A DNA stretch of 64,000 bases, from positions 496,001 to 560,000 of the forward strand of contig CP046177.1 of NCBI GenBank assembly GCA_014075215.1, given 5' to 3'. A program made the translations under genes and the position numbers. The notes beneath the pieces were generated by a model that saw nothing but the letters and a program-made list of their open reading frames with translations, did not search any database and was not told the DNA's origin. This DNA is from Flavobacteriaceae bacterium. GTDB lineage: Bacteria; Bacteroidota; Bacteroidia; Flavobacteriales; Flavobacteriaceae. Within the stretch, counting starts at the first letter, position 1; each line of letters opens with the position of its first letter. Below are positions 1-8,605 of the stretch, piece by piece.

Positions 1-183
1 ACAAATGATAGATTATCCAGAGAAAGAGCTGAAGCAGTATTGAAGTATTTAACTTCCAAAGGAATTGATGCATCCAGATTAATAGCCAAAGGTTATGGTT
101 CTTCAAATCCTATTGACACAAATAAAACAAGAGCAGGAAGAGCTAATAACAGAAGAGTAGAAATTAAGGTTACCAACAAGTAA
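1..183 (+). CDS. OmpA-family C-terminal domain, 3' end only
   Basis: The frame is open from the first base to a TAA at 181-183 and encodes about 60 residues; the rest lies outside the window. The visible part has the end of an OmpA/MotB peptidoglycan-binding domain: an RAEAVLKYL helix, then GYGSSNPI, then the closing NNRRVEI strand. Family knowledge places such proteins in the outer membrane, with this domain binding peptidoglycan in the periplasm. What lies N-terminal to it (barrel, lipoprotein or TPR repeats) cannot be told from here. A strong terminator follows within 25 bases, so it is probably the last gene of its transcript. Confidence 0.85.
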   Translation, partial: TNDRLSRERAEAVLKYLTSKGIDASRLIAKGYGSSNPIDTNKTRAGRANNRRVEIKVTNK

Positions 184-205
184 TTTTAAATAGTAAGATA
201 ACTTA

Positions 206-234
206 AAGCCGCATTTTTAACATGCGGCTTTTTT
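206..234 (+). terminator. Rho-independent terminator after the OmpA-like gene
   Basis: A 9-bp perfect stem (AAGCCGCAT at 206-214 with ATGCGGCTT at 222-230) with a 7-base loop is followed by a T-run. Confidence 0.85.
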
Positions 235-269
235 GTATGCAACTAATCCAAATAATTCATTTCAAAAAC

Positions 270-300
270 TTGTTGTTCTTTCGTAAATAGACTACCTTTG
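270..300 (+). promoter_or_regulatory. Promoter of atpD-atpC
   Basis: TTG at 270-272 and TACCTTTG at 293-300 are separated by 20 bases, matching the Bacteroidota consensus of TTTG and TAnnTTTG. Transcription should start near 305, leaving a leader of about 55 bases before atpD. Confidence 0.65.
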
Positions 301-361
301 CAGCCGAAATAAGGAAGCGGATATTCCTACAACAAAAATTCATAATCTAAAGTATACATAA

Positions 362-1873
362 ATGGCTGCAATAACAGGTAAAGTCTCTCAAATTATTGGT
401 CCGGTAATCGATGTTGAATTTAATACCGAATCTGCCGAACTTCCAAAAATATATGATTCGTTGGAAATTAAGAAAACAGATGGGTCTGTTTTAGTATTGG
501 AAGTTCAACAACACATTGGTGAAGATACTGTAAGAACTATTTCTATGGATGCCACAGATGGTTTACAGAGAGGGCAGGAAGTAGCTGTTACCGGTAACCC
601 CATTCAAATGCCTATAGGAGGGGACATTTATGGCCGTTTATTTAATGTAACCGGAGACGCAATTGACGGATTGGGAGATTTACCTAAGGAAGGAGCTAAT
701 GGATTACCAATACACAGAGCAGCACCTAAGTTTGAGGAATTATCTACATCAACAGAGGTTTTATATACGGGAATCAAAGTAATTGACCTAATTGAACCTT
801 ATGCAAAAGGAGGTAAAATCGGTTTATTTGGAGGCGCGGGAGTTGGTAAAACAGTATTGATTCAGGAGTTGATCAACAACATTGCAAAAGGACATGGCGG
901 GTTATCTGTTTTTGCCGGAGTAGGAGAAAGAACCCGTGAAGGAAATGACTTGTTAAGAGAAATGTTGGAATCCGGGATCATTAAATACGGAGATGATTTT
1001 ATGCACTCTATGGAAGAAGGCGGATGGGATCTGTCTAAAGTAGATAAAACCGGAATGAAAGATTCCAAAGCTACTTTTGTTTTTGGACAAATGAATGAAC
1101 CTCCGGGAGCTCGTGCAAGAGTAGCATTATCCGGTTTAACAATTGCCGAATATTTTCGTGACGGTGCCGGAGAAGCACAGGGAAAAGATGTATTGTTTTT
1201 CGTAGATAATATTTTCCGTTTTACACAAGCAGGTTCTGAAGTGTCAGCATTACTAGGTCGTATGCCGTCGGCAGTAGGATACCAACCTACATTGGCTACT
1301 GAAATGGGAGCGATGCAAGAACGTATTACTTCGACTAAAAAAGGTTCTATTACCTCCGTACAAGCAGTATATGTACCGGCAGATGACTTAACAGATCCTG
1401 CACCGGCAACAACGTTTACACATTTGGATGCAACAACAGTACTATCTCGTAAAATTGCCGAATTAGGTATTTATCCTGCTGTAGACCCATTGGATTCTAC
1501 CTCACGAATATTAACCCCGGAAATTTTAGGAGGCGACCATTATAATTGTGCTCAAAGAGTAAAAGAATTATTACAACGATACAAAGAATTACAGGATATC
1601 ATTGCGATTCTTGGTATGGAGGAGCTATCGGAAGAAGATAAATTAGCTGTTAGCAGAGCCAGACGCGTACAACGTTTCTTATCACAACCGTTTCACGTAG
1701 CTGAACAGTTTACGGGAATACCTGGTGTACTGGTAGATATTAAAGAAACGATCAAAGGATTTAATATGATTATGGATGGTGAATTGGATCACCTTCCCGA
1801 AGCGGCATTTAACTTAAAAGGAACCATTGAAGAAGCAATTGAAGCCGGAGAGAAAATGCTGACGGAAGCGTAA
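362..1873 (+). CDS. atpD: F1F0 ATP synthase subunit beta
   Basis: This is the catalytic beta subunit of the F1 sector, which makes ATP from ADP and phosphate using the proton or sodium gradient. The 503-residue product has the N-terminal beta-barrel domain (about 1-80), the P-loop GGAGVGKT at 157-164, the GERTREGNDL segment with the catalytic glutamate, and an EELSEED motif near 437, where many bacteria have DELSEED. The length is normal for Flavobacteriia. The ATG start follows a recognisable promoter. atpC lies 57 bases downstream; the other ATP synthase genes are not here, so atpD and atpC form a separate unit, as is usual in this group. Confidence 0.98.
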   Translation: MAAITGKVSQIIGPVIDVEFNTESAELPKIYDSLEIKKTDGSVLVLEVQQHIGEDTVRTISMDATDGLQRGQEVAVTGNPIQMPIGGDIYGRLFNVTGDAIDGLGDLPKEGANGLPIHRAAPKFEELSTSTEVLYTGIKVIDLIEPYAKGGKIGLFGGAGVGKTVLIQELINNIAKGHGGLSVFAGVGERTREGNDLLREMLESGIIKYGDDFMHSMEEGGWDLSKVDKTGMKDSKATFVFGQMNEPPGARARVALSGLTIAEYFRDGAGEAQGKDVLFFVDNIFRFTQAGSEVSALLGRMPSAVGYQPTLATEMGAMQERITSTKKGSITSVQAVYVPADDLTDPAPATTFTHLDATTVLSRKIAELGIYPAVDPLDSTSRILTPEILGGDHYNCAQRVKELLQRYKELQDIIAILGMEELSEEDKLAVSRARRVQRFLSQPFHVAEQFTGIPGVLVDIKETIKGFNMIMDGELDHLPEAAFNLKGTIEEAIEAGEKMLTEA

Positions 1874-1930
1874 ATGAGTCAGCAATAAATTTCAATGATT
1901 ATGAAGTTACAAACTAAAAAAGGATAAAAT

Positions 1931-2224
1931 ATGTATTTAGAAGTTGTATCTCCGGAAGCTATTTTATTTTCTTCAGAAGTAGATTCCGTTGCCGTTCCCG
2001 GAGTAAATGGAGAGTTTTATATGCTAAATAACCACGCATCTATTGTTTCTACATTAAAAGAAGGAACCATAAAAATTCATACGCATACCCAAGAACATTT
2101 AAAAATGGATGATTTGCACGGACGGATTGTTCGAGATACTACGGATAATAAAATAGTAACAGTAGCTATTCATTCCGGAACAGTTGAACTGAAAAAAAAT
2201 AAGGTAATTGTATTAGTAGATTAG
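1931..2224 (+). CDS. atpC: F1F0 ATP synthase subunit epsilon (short form)
   Basis: The epsilon subunit is part of the central rotor stalk and couples rotation in F1 to the membrane ring. At 97 residues it contains only the N-terminal beta-sandwich domain, beginning MYLEVVSPEA and including the typical GVNGEFYMLNNHA segment. The C-terminal two-helix domain that acts as an inhibitory arm in E. coli is missing. This short form is normal in Bacteroidota and is not a truncation: the gene ends cleanly before a terminator. It is co-transcribed with atpD. Confidence 0.93.
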   Translation: MYLEVVSPEAILFSSEVDSVAVPGVNGEFYMLNNHASIVSTLKEGTIKIHTHTQEHLKMDDLHGRIVRDTTDNKIVTVAIHSGTVELKKNKVIVLVD

Positions 2225-2244
2225 TAAAAAGAATAAATCATATA

Positions 2245-2276
2245 AAAAAAACCGACTTTATAAACTCGGTTTTTTT
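2245..2276 (+). terminator. Rho-independent terminator after atpC
   Basis: An A-run plus ACCGA at 2251-2255 pairs with TCGGT plus a T-run at 2266-2276. The A/T arms make the hairpin usable in either direction. Confidence 0.75.
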
Positions 2277-2366
2277 ATAAATTTGAAATATAGAATGAGC
2301 TAGCTATAGTTTCCTAATCTTTGGAGGATAAAAAAGAGCTAAAAAATTTTCATTTATAACTCTCTG

Positions 2367-3576
2367 TTTAGTACATGACAAAAAATATAATTAATTGATT
2401 ATCAGTAAATTAAATGTTAAATAATTAAAATAAAGCATTGATTTTCAGTATATTAGAAGAATAACATCACTCATTTTTCTAATGAAAAAAACCAATGCTT
2501 CCACTAAAAGTAGTGAATTAAATTCAGTTTTAAGTTCTCATTTCCAAGGTAAGATCAATTTGGCAAGAATCAAACTCATATCACATTTCATTATCGCCCT
2601 CTGTAAGGTACAGACAGTTACCTTTGAAAAGGTAGCCAACGCTTTTGAGACCTCAGTAGATTCGAAGTCATCACTCAGACGTATTCAAAGATTTATTGCT
2701 GATTATTCGTTGGATGGAGATTTGATCGCTCGTCTTATATTTAGTCTCCTTCCTAAGCAAGAGGGATTGATCTTGAGTATTGATAGGACCAATTGGAAGT
2801 TTGGTCAGACCAACATCAACATTTTTAAGTTGGGAGTTGTCTATAAAGGTGTTGCCTTCCCATTGTTATTTACTATGTTAGATAAGCCAGGGAACTCTAA
2901 CAGTCAGGAGCGTATTGATCTTGTGAATCGTTTCATAAGACTTTTTGGCAAAGATGTTATTAAATCCATTGTAGCCGATAGAGAGTTTGTAGGTAATCAT
3001 TGGTTGGATTTCTTGAATACAAATGGAATCAAATATTATATCCGCATTCGAAACAACTTTAAGGTAGAGCTTCCTGATAAGAACAAAACCATCAAAGTAT
3101 TTCACTTGTTTAATCCACATAAGATCAATGAGTTTGTGTATTATCCTAAAATTGTACGTGTTAATGGTCAGCTTTGTTTCCTTTCCGGATGCAAGTTGTA
3201 CCCAAAAAATGGAAAGCCTGATTTCTTAATCATTGTATCGTTCAACGCTCCTGATAAGGCCTTTGAACAATACAAAGAACGATGGCAGATAGAGATGTGT
3301 TTTAAAGCAATGAAAGCCAGTGGCTTTGATATTGAAAACACACACCTGCAAGATATTAAGCGTATTGAAAAATTAGTACTGCTTGTAATGATGGCTTTCG
3401 TATGGTGTTACAAAGTTGGTATATATTTACATCAGATTAAGCCTATCAAAATAAAAAAGCATGGAAGAATGGCTAAAAGCATATTCAAATATGGATTAGA
3501 TTATATCGCTTCTGTGCTATTAAACCCTGTAAATCAAAACAATATGAACTTGACTAAATTTTTGTCATGTACTTAG
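2367..3576 (+). mobile_element. IS4-type insertion sequence with 9-bp target duplication
   Basis: The element of about 1.21 kb has terminal inverted repeats containing AGTACATGACAAAAA (left from 2370, right complement ending 3573). The 9-base word AACTCTCTG flanks both ends at 2358-2366 and 3577-3585, a direct target duplication of the size usual for IS4-group elements. It carries one intact transposase. The clean ends and intact duplication suggest a recent insertion. Confidence 0.88.
2482..3576 (+). CDS. IS4-family DDE transposase
   Basis: The 364-residue product has the three catalytic acidic residues in IS4-type contexts: SIDRTNW (near residue 100), VADREF (near 164) and the YKERWQIEMCFKAMK box (near 262-276), whose Y-R-E-K spacing is the signature of the family. 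The reading frame is uninterrupted and the stop codon lies in the right inverted repeat, so the protein is probably functional. It catalyses cut-and-paste movement of the element that carries it. Confidence 0.93.
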   Translation: MKKTNASTKSSELNSVLSSHFQGKINLARIKLISHFIIALCKVQTVTFEKVANAFETSVDSKSSLRRIQRFIADYSLDGDLIARLIFSLLPKQEGLILSIDRTNWKFGQTNINIFKLGVVYKGVAFPLLFTMLDKPGNSNSQERIDLVNRFIRLFGKDVIKSIVADREFVGNHWLDFLNTNGIKYYIRIRNNFKVELPDKNKTIKVFHLFNPHKINEFVYYPKIVRVNGQLCFLSGCKLYPKNGKPDFLIIVSFNAPDKAFEQYKERWQIEMCFKAMKASGFDIENTHLQDIKRIEKLVLLVMMAFVWCYKVGIYLHQIKPIKIKKHGRMAKSIFKYGLDYIASVLLNPVNQNNMNLTKFLSCT

Positions 3577-3821
3577 AACTCTCTGACTATCATATGCTCC
3601 CCTGAGCCCTCTACTATCGAACCGTAACTTTTTGTTTTTTTATTGGGTACTTTACTAAATCTGTAGTTTTTTGAGCTCCTTTTCCCAATCTTTTTCTTTT
3701 CACGATTAAATTTTTGTTGAATAAGCTGCTCGCTTATAACTTCTAGTTCTTCATTAGGGATATCACTTTTTGTGTATTTTTCTATACCATTCATCATCAT
3801 AAATATCAAACAAGATCTCAA
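3573..3821 (-). pseudogene. Short unidentified ORF, 3' end altered by the IS4 insertion
   Basis: An 82-codon frame with no recognised family. It is rich in Lys and Glu, and its last codons and stop come from the IS4 end. Joining the two sides at the 9-bp duplication gives ...MIVREL followed by TAA, so the insertion barely changed the protein end. A one-base shift near 3690 would give a more natural helix (KDWEKELKKL) ending at a stop, so the frame may already have been broken. It could also be non-coding sequence between transposons. Confidence 0.3.
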
Positions 3822-3947
3822 GCAGAATTATCTGTGTTTAAATAGATAGAAACTTGGTATAATAGAAAACGTTTACACTCTGCTTTGGGACTAAAACCTA
3901 TTGAAGAATTTGAATTAGATATGAATACTAAAAATTTAGCAGCATAA
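3822..3947 (+). pseudogene. IS3-family OrfB, C-terminal fragment
   Basis: About 41 codons match the conserved end of IS3-type integrases: an ETWYNRKRLHSALG segment and a PIEEFE segment, ending in TAA at 3945-3947. An in-frame TAG at 3843-3845 and the lack of any upstream catalytic domain show it is dead. The sequence after it (TGTCCAACTTTTTGTTGCA, about 3961) looks like the right end of the lost element. Confidence 0.8.
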
Positions 3948-4007
3948 TCTCTTTTCGTTTTGTCCAACTTTTTGTTGCAAGTCCAGGTGTAATCTTCCCT
4001 AAAAACC

Positions 4008-5191
4008 GAACTGTTTAAAATTAGAAAGATTAATTTTAACTTTCAATAGACAAACAAAGCGAAAGAGTAAATTTTCACCTTCACATCTTGCAAAGATTTT
4101 GAAAGAGTTTGATCAAGGGAAAACAGTTGTAGAGATTAGCAGGGAACATGGGTTTATTTCAGCAACTTTTTACAAGTGGCGTTCTAAATATGCCGGGATG
4201 AGTTCCGGAGAGTTACGTTGCGTCAAAGAGCTTGAGGGTGAGAACCGGATGCTCAACCAGATGTATGCTTCTCTAGCCTTAGATCATCAAATGGCAAAAG
4301 AGGTTATTGCAAAAAAGCTTTAAAGCCTTGCCGTAAGAGAACGATAAGTAAAACACTTGCACATTATGGTATTAGCAGGGCGTGCCGAGTCTTAAATATG
4401 AGCAAGAGTGTTTATTATTATAAACCGTTACCCAAAGCCGATACTGAGATAGAGCTCGCTTTACAAGAAAAAGCAGTTCAACATTGAGAAGAAGGTTTTT
4501 GGAAGGCTTATAGTCGTTTACGTAATCAAGGCAAACCATGGAATCATAAACGATTGTATAGGGTTTACAAAGCATTAGGACTTCCTCTACGTGGTAAAGT
4601 AAAAAAACGATTACCATCTAGAGTGAAAGAACCATTAGAGGTTCCGGAAAATCTTAATGATACATGGAGTATGGATTTTGTTACCGATACCCTTGAGAAC
4701 AAAAGACGTTTTAGAGCCTTTACTATTATCGATGACTGTAATAGAGAGGCATTACATATAGAAGTAGATTTTTCTTTACCAAGTAATCGTGTGTTTTGGG
4801 TACTTAACGATCTTGTTAATAGAAGAGGAAAGCCCAATAAGATACGTATGGATAATGGCCCGGAGTTCATTGCTAATATCACCGCTGTATGGAGCCAAAT
4901 GCATGACATAGAGTTTACCTATATTCACCCTGTCAAACCAACTCAAAATGCATTTGTAGAGAGATTTAATGGAACTTATAGGCGAGGAGTTATTGATAAA
5001 TATATTTTTGAGAACATTAACCAAGTAAGAGAACAAACCCAAGATTGGATGTATGATTATAATCATCATCGACCCCATGACGGGCTTGGTAGATTATCGC
5101 CAATAAAATACGCAGAAATTAATTCTCTTGGGGCTAACTCCAAGAGAATTAAAACAATAAATTTATCAAATATTAGAAATTTAAACAGTTC
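4008..5191 (+). mobile_element. Decayed IS3-family insertion sequence
   Basis: GAACTGTTTAAA starts at 4008 and its inverse, TTTAAACAGTTC, ends at 5191. They enclose an OrfA/OrfB pair in the typical overlapping -1 arrangement. No clear target duplication is visible, and the right side abuts a truncated restriction gene, so the element's arrival or a later deletion removed flanking DNA. Both ORFs carry damage (see their entries). Confidence 0.75.
4099..4323 (+). CDS. IS3-family transposase OrfA (helix-turn-helix), start unclear
   Basis: The product has the HTH of IS3 OrfA (REHGFISATFYKWRSKY) followed by a leucine-rich coiled segment. The listed start is a TTG; the same frame stays open further upstream and encodes the usual SKFSPSHLAKIL beginning, but no ATG is present, so the true start seems lost or non-standard. 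Near the 3' end, A-AAA-AAG at 4311-4317 is a classic -1 slippery site that would fuse OrfA to OrfB. Confidence 0.75.
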   Translation: MKEFDQGKTVVEISREHGFISATFYKWRSKYAGMSSGELRCVKELEGENRMLNQMYASLALDHQMAKEVIAKKL

Positions 5192-5198
5192 TAATTAG
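4320..5198 (+). pseudogene. IS3-family transposase OrfB with internal stop
   Basis: The frame reached by -1 slippage encodes a complete IS3 integrase with the DDE residues in SMDFVTD, RMDNGPEF and FVERFNGTYR. It is interrupted by an in-frame TGA at 4485-4487, between the HTH-like N-terminal part and the catalytic core. The longest piece from an ATG is 4554-5198. The element is probably immobile unless that stop is read through. Confidence 0.85.
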
Positions 5199-5602
5199 GG
5201 GAAGCTTACAACGTAAGTACACCCCACTTGATTGTTTTTATAACTAAAGGCTTGGGCTTCTACTTTGTTTAAATCAGTAGTGTTCGTGCCTTTGAGTTCT
5301 ATTACACCAATCGCTTTGTCATCTACAATGATACCGCCATCGGCTTTTTTGCTGTCCTTAATATTTTTGAGTTCGGTGGTGAGATTAAAATTAGGTGTAG
5401 GGTTTTTTGTGTAGCCGAGTATATTTACAAACAAATCAATCAGAAATTCACCTTGGTATTGTTCTTCCTTAGCATTTCTAATATTTTCCTGAATAGTAGG
5501 GTTTAGGAAATGCGCTTGATAGGCTGTCCACTTTTCTTTTAAAAGGGTTTCATTTTGTGGCTTAAGATATTTTTGGACAATGATATTTTGAAATAGAGGC
5601 AT
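5195..5602 (-). pseudogene. Type IIG-like restriction-modification enzyme, N-terminal stub
   Basis: The 135 residues resemble the N-terminal nuclease part of large single-chain restriction-methylation enzymes: an initial helical segment (LKEKWTAYQAHFLNP), a GYTKNPTPNFNL segment, then a PD-(D/E)xK-like core with an Asp in ADGGIIVDD and the ELK of GVIELKG. The family normally continues for several hundred residues with a methylase domain. Here the frame stops directly at the IS3 right end, and no continuation is found on the other side of that element. Nuclease residues remain, but the methylase is gone, so it is presumed inactive. Confidence 0.75.
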
Positions 5603-5821
5603 TGATTATCACTTTACTGCTATTTGAATATTTTTCATCGATTTTGCCAATTATCTTCAATTAGCATTTACTTTGCTCCTAAAATATAACTTCTCCCGTT
5701 ATTTAGGTAACAGATTCCCACAAAACTTATTATTTGAGGGGAAATCTCATGAAACATTAATTTATCGAATAGTATTCGTATTAAAAACGAATCATTATTT
5801 TAGAAGCTCAAAATAGTTAAG

Positions 5822-7549
5822 ATGAATCTGGAAGCAATTGATTATAGTATTATTATTGGGTTTTTTATGATTTCTTTATGTATTGGCCTGTGGGTTTCTA
5901 AAGTTTCGGGAAAAAATACCCAAGAATATTTTTTGTCCGGGAGAAATATGCCCTGGTGGCTATTAGGAGTTTCTATGGTAGCTACTACATTTGCTACCGA
6001 TACACCCGGTTTGGTAACCGAATTGGTGAGGAAGCAGGGTGTTTCGGGAAACTGGGTTTGGTGGGCTTTTCTTTTAACAGGCATGCTTACCGTATTTTTC
6101 TATGCCAAGCTATGGAGAAAATCGGGAATTACAACGGATTTAGAATTTTATGAATTGCGCTATTCCGGAAAATCGGCTCGTTTTCTAAGAGGTTTCAGAG
6201 CTGTTTATTTAGGTGTCGTTTTTAATGTAATTACTATGGCGGGGGTGTGTTTGGCCGGAGCAAAAATTGCTGCTATTCTTTTAGGCATTTCACAAGAAGA
6301 AACATTGATTTATGCTTCTGTTATTGTGGTTATATATGCTTCTTTAGGAGGTCTAAGAGGAGTTATTATTACGGATTTTATACAGTTTATAATTGCTATG
6401 GTTGGTTCTGTTTGGGCAACTGCCTACATAGTCAACCTTCCGGAAATAGGAGGCTTAACGGCTTTATTAACCCATGAGAATATAGTAGGGAAATTATATA
6501 TGTTTCCTGATTTTTCAAATAAAGAAGCTATCATCATCCTGTGTATCATTCCTCTTGCCGTACAGTGGTGGAGTACTTGGTATCCGGGAGCAGAACCCGG
6601 TGGCGGAGGCTATGTTGCACAGAGAATGCTGGCTGCTAAAGATGAAAAAAACGCTACCTGGGCTATGTTGTTTTTTAATTTCGCACATTATGCTTTGCGT
6701 CCATGGCCCTGGATTATTGTTGGTTTGGCTTCATTGGTTATTTTTCCGAATTTGGAAAGCATCAATGTCGCTTTTCAAAATTTACCTCCGGATATGCAGG
6801 GACATGATGTTGCTTATGCAGTTATGATGACGTATCTGCCTGCCGGTTTACTAGGTATGGTAATCACTTCTTTAATTGCGGCTTTTATGAGTACTATCTC
6901 TACACAATTAAATTGGGGAAGTTCGTATATAGTGAATGATTTGTACGGAAGGTTTATAAATAAAAATGCTACCGAAAAGCAAAAGGTAATTGTTGGAAAA
7001 ATAACGGTAGTGATGCTAATGCTTTGTGCTGCGTTATTCTCTTTTTATTTGAAATCTGCCAAAGATGTATTTGATTTATTATTGCAAATCGGTGCCGGTA
7101 CGGGGTTATTATTCATTTTACGTTGGTTTTGGCATCGTATTAATCCGTTGAGTGAAATTGCAGCAATGGCCATTTCGTTTGCAATTGCTGTTTTCTTTTT
7201 TATAAATGCCAAATTAAAAACTCCTTGGTTGGAAATAGAAGGGTATTGGCAACTTATAATTGGAGTAATGGTAACTACCGCTGGATGGGTATGCGTTACA
7301 TTATGTACCAAATCAACAGATAAAAATACACTAGCAAAATTTAATACTCTTATTTTTGAAGGGGGTTCCAAATTCAAAAACATCGGATATAAAATCACAG
7401 GTTTTTTACTAGGCATTATAGGAGTATATAGTTTTTTGTTTGCTACGGGAAATTGGATTTATGGCAAAACAATTGCAGCTGTTATGCTTACCATATGCAC
7501 AATAGGATGTGTATTTATTTTGAATAAAATTTGGAAGAAAGTTATATAG
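5822..7549 (+). CDS. Sodium:solute symporter (SSS family)
   Basis: The 575-residue integral membrane protein has about 13 to 14 hydrophobic segments. The N-terminal region (DYSIIIGFFMISLCIG, then YFLSGRNMPWWLLG) is typical of the SSS family, which couples sodium entry to uptake of sugars, amino acids or other solutes. The GSSYIVNDLYGRF segment fits the conserved region around the later sodium-site helices. The substrate cannot be read from sequence. Length is usual, the ATG start is clear, and the gene stands alone between the dead restriction gene and an intergenic stretch. Confidence 0.9.
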   Translation: MNLEAIDYSIIIGFFMISLCIGLWVSKVSGKNTQEYFLSGRNMPWWLLGVSMVATTFATDTPGLVTELVRKQGVSGNWVWWAFLLTGMLTVFFYAKLWRKSGITTDLEFYELRYSGKSARFLRGFRAVYLGVVFNVITMAGVCLAGAKIAAILLGISQEETLIYASVIVVIYASLGGLRGVIITDFIQFIIAMVGSVWATAYIVNLPEIGGLTALLTHENIVGKLYMFPDFSNKEAIIILCIIPLAVQWWSTWYPGAEPGGGGYVAQRMLAAKDEKNATWAMLFFNFAHYALRPWPWIIVGLASLVIFPNLESINVAFQNLPPDMQGHDVAYAVMMTYLPAGLLGMVITSLIAAFMSTISTQLNWGSSYIVNDLYGRFINKNATEKQKVIVGKITVVMLMLCAALFSFYLKSAKDVFDLLLQIGAGTGLLFILRWFWHRINPLSEIAAMAISFAIAVFFFINAKLKTPWLEIEGYWQLIIGVMVTTAGWVCVTLCTKSTDKNTLAKFNTLIFEGGSKFKNIGYKITGFLLGIIGVYSFLFATGNWIYGKTIAAVMLTICTIGCVFILNKIWKKVI

Positions 7550-7760
7550 CGATTAAAGTTGAAAAGTTCCAAGTTTCAGGTTCCAAGAAAGGAGCAGTCT
7601 AATGTTTCACTTGTAACTTGAACCTACTTTTCTGTAAAATCCTCTCAAAAGAATTTTCTAAAACCAAATTATTGCTACTTTTGAGGTGCCGTCTTGAGTA
7701 ATACAAATTGCAGTGTTGAAAAGATTTGCCAGAAATTAGTTTCTATAATATAAAGTGAAT

Positions 7761-7768
7761 TATCTTTG
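7761..7768 (+). promoter_or_regulatory. -7 element upstream of the Fic gene
   Basis: TATCTTTG matches the Bacteroidota -7 consensus TAnnTTTG. The expected TTTG about 20 bases upstream is not clear. The start codon of the Fic gene is 21 bases further on, giving a very short leader. Confidence 0.45.
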
Positions 7769-7788
7769 CATAAAGAAAAATACGGGAT

Positions 7789-8568
7789 ATGAAATTGAAG
7801 ATACTAACAGATACATTATTAGAGGAATTTGTCACTTTGACGAAAGATTTCTCATTAGCAATTTTAAAAGAACAGGAGAAAGCAAAACTTCCTGTAGATT
7901 ATTTTCAATTTTACAAATCAATGTCCTCCGTTTATTCTTCAAAAATTGAAGGAGAAGATATTGATTTTGACAGTTATTTCAAGCATAAATTTTTAGGCGT
8001 ACAGTTTAAATCAGATTATACTAGAAAAGCAGATGATTTATATTTAGCGTATGAGTTTATAGAAAATAATGCACTCACTCTTGAGAATGTACAAAAAGCT
8101 CATTCTCTTTTAAGCTCAAATTTACTTCCAGCAAATCAGCAAGGTTTGATTAGACATAACTCTATGTTTGTTCTTAATAGTAAAGATCAAATTGAATATG
8201 TGGCTGCACCTGCCAATATCCTGGAAACTGAATTAGATAAACTTTTTTCAGATATTTCATTTTTATTGACTAAAGAGTTATCGACACAGGAAGTGTTTTA
8301 TTATGCATCACTTATTCATTTAGTTTTTGTAAAAATTCATCCGTTTCAAGATGGAAATGGAAGGGCAGCTAGGTTAATTGAAAAGTGGTTTCTATATGCG
8401 AAGTTTGGAAGTTTGGCGACTTCTGTTCAGTTAGAGAAAAATTATTATAAAAATTTAGAAAACTATTATTTAAACATTAAAGTCTTAGGACTTGAATATG
8501 AAGAGTTAAATTATGAAAGAGCGTTGAATTTTTTGCTTATGACAATAAAAGGAATAGGGAAAGAATAA
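7789..8568 (+). CDS. Fic-domain protein with N-terminal inhibitory motif
   Basis: Fic enzymes usually transfer AMP, or a related moiety, from a nucleotide to a protein hydroxyl. The 259-residue protein has the full active-site motif HPFQDGNGR at 184-192, with its catalytic His. Residues 50-55 (SSKIEG) match the (S/T)xxxE(G/N) inhibitory helix that blocks ATP placement. As this lies N-terminal to the Fic core, the protein should be a class II, self-inhibited Fic protein, and no separate antitoxin gene is expected. None is seen: both neighbours are unrelated. No DNA-binding domain is evident. The target protein is unknown. Confidence 0.9.
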   Translation: MKLKILTDTLLEEFVTLTKDFSLAILKEQEKAKLPVDYFQFYKSMSSVYSSKIEGEDIDFDSYFKHKFLGVQFKSDYTRKADDLYLAYEFIENNALTLENVQKAHSLLSSNLLPANQQGLIRHNSMFVLNSKDQIEYVAAPANILETELDKLFSDISFLLTKELSTQEVFYYASLIHLVFVKIHPFQDGNGRAARLIEKWFLYAKFGSLATSVQLEKNYYKNLENYYLNIKVLGLEYEELNYERALNFLLMTIKGIGKE

Positions 8569-8605
8569 AGGACATGCCCATAATAATAGTAGCTGTGGCA
8601 CAACT

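Noticed and set aside
862..1068. Antisense ORF within atpD
   Set aside because: A shadow of the strongly supported atpD frame, like the many other antisense ORFs inside tamB, gltX, asd and the giant surface gene.
7556..7640. Short GGTTCCAAG / CTTGAACC words after the symporter gene, possible repeat element
   Set aside because: The words are short and imperfect, only one locus is present here, and no defined ends were found.
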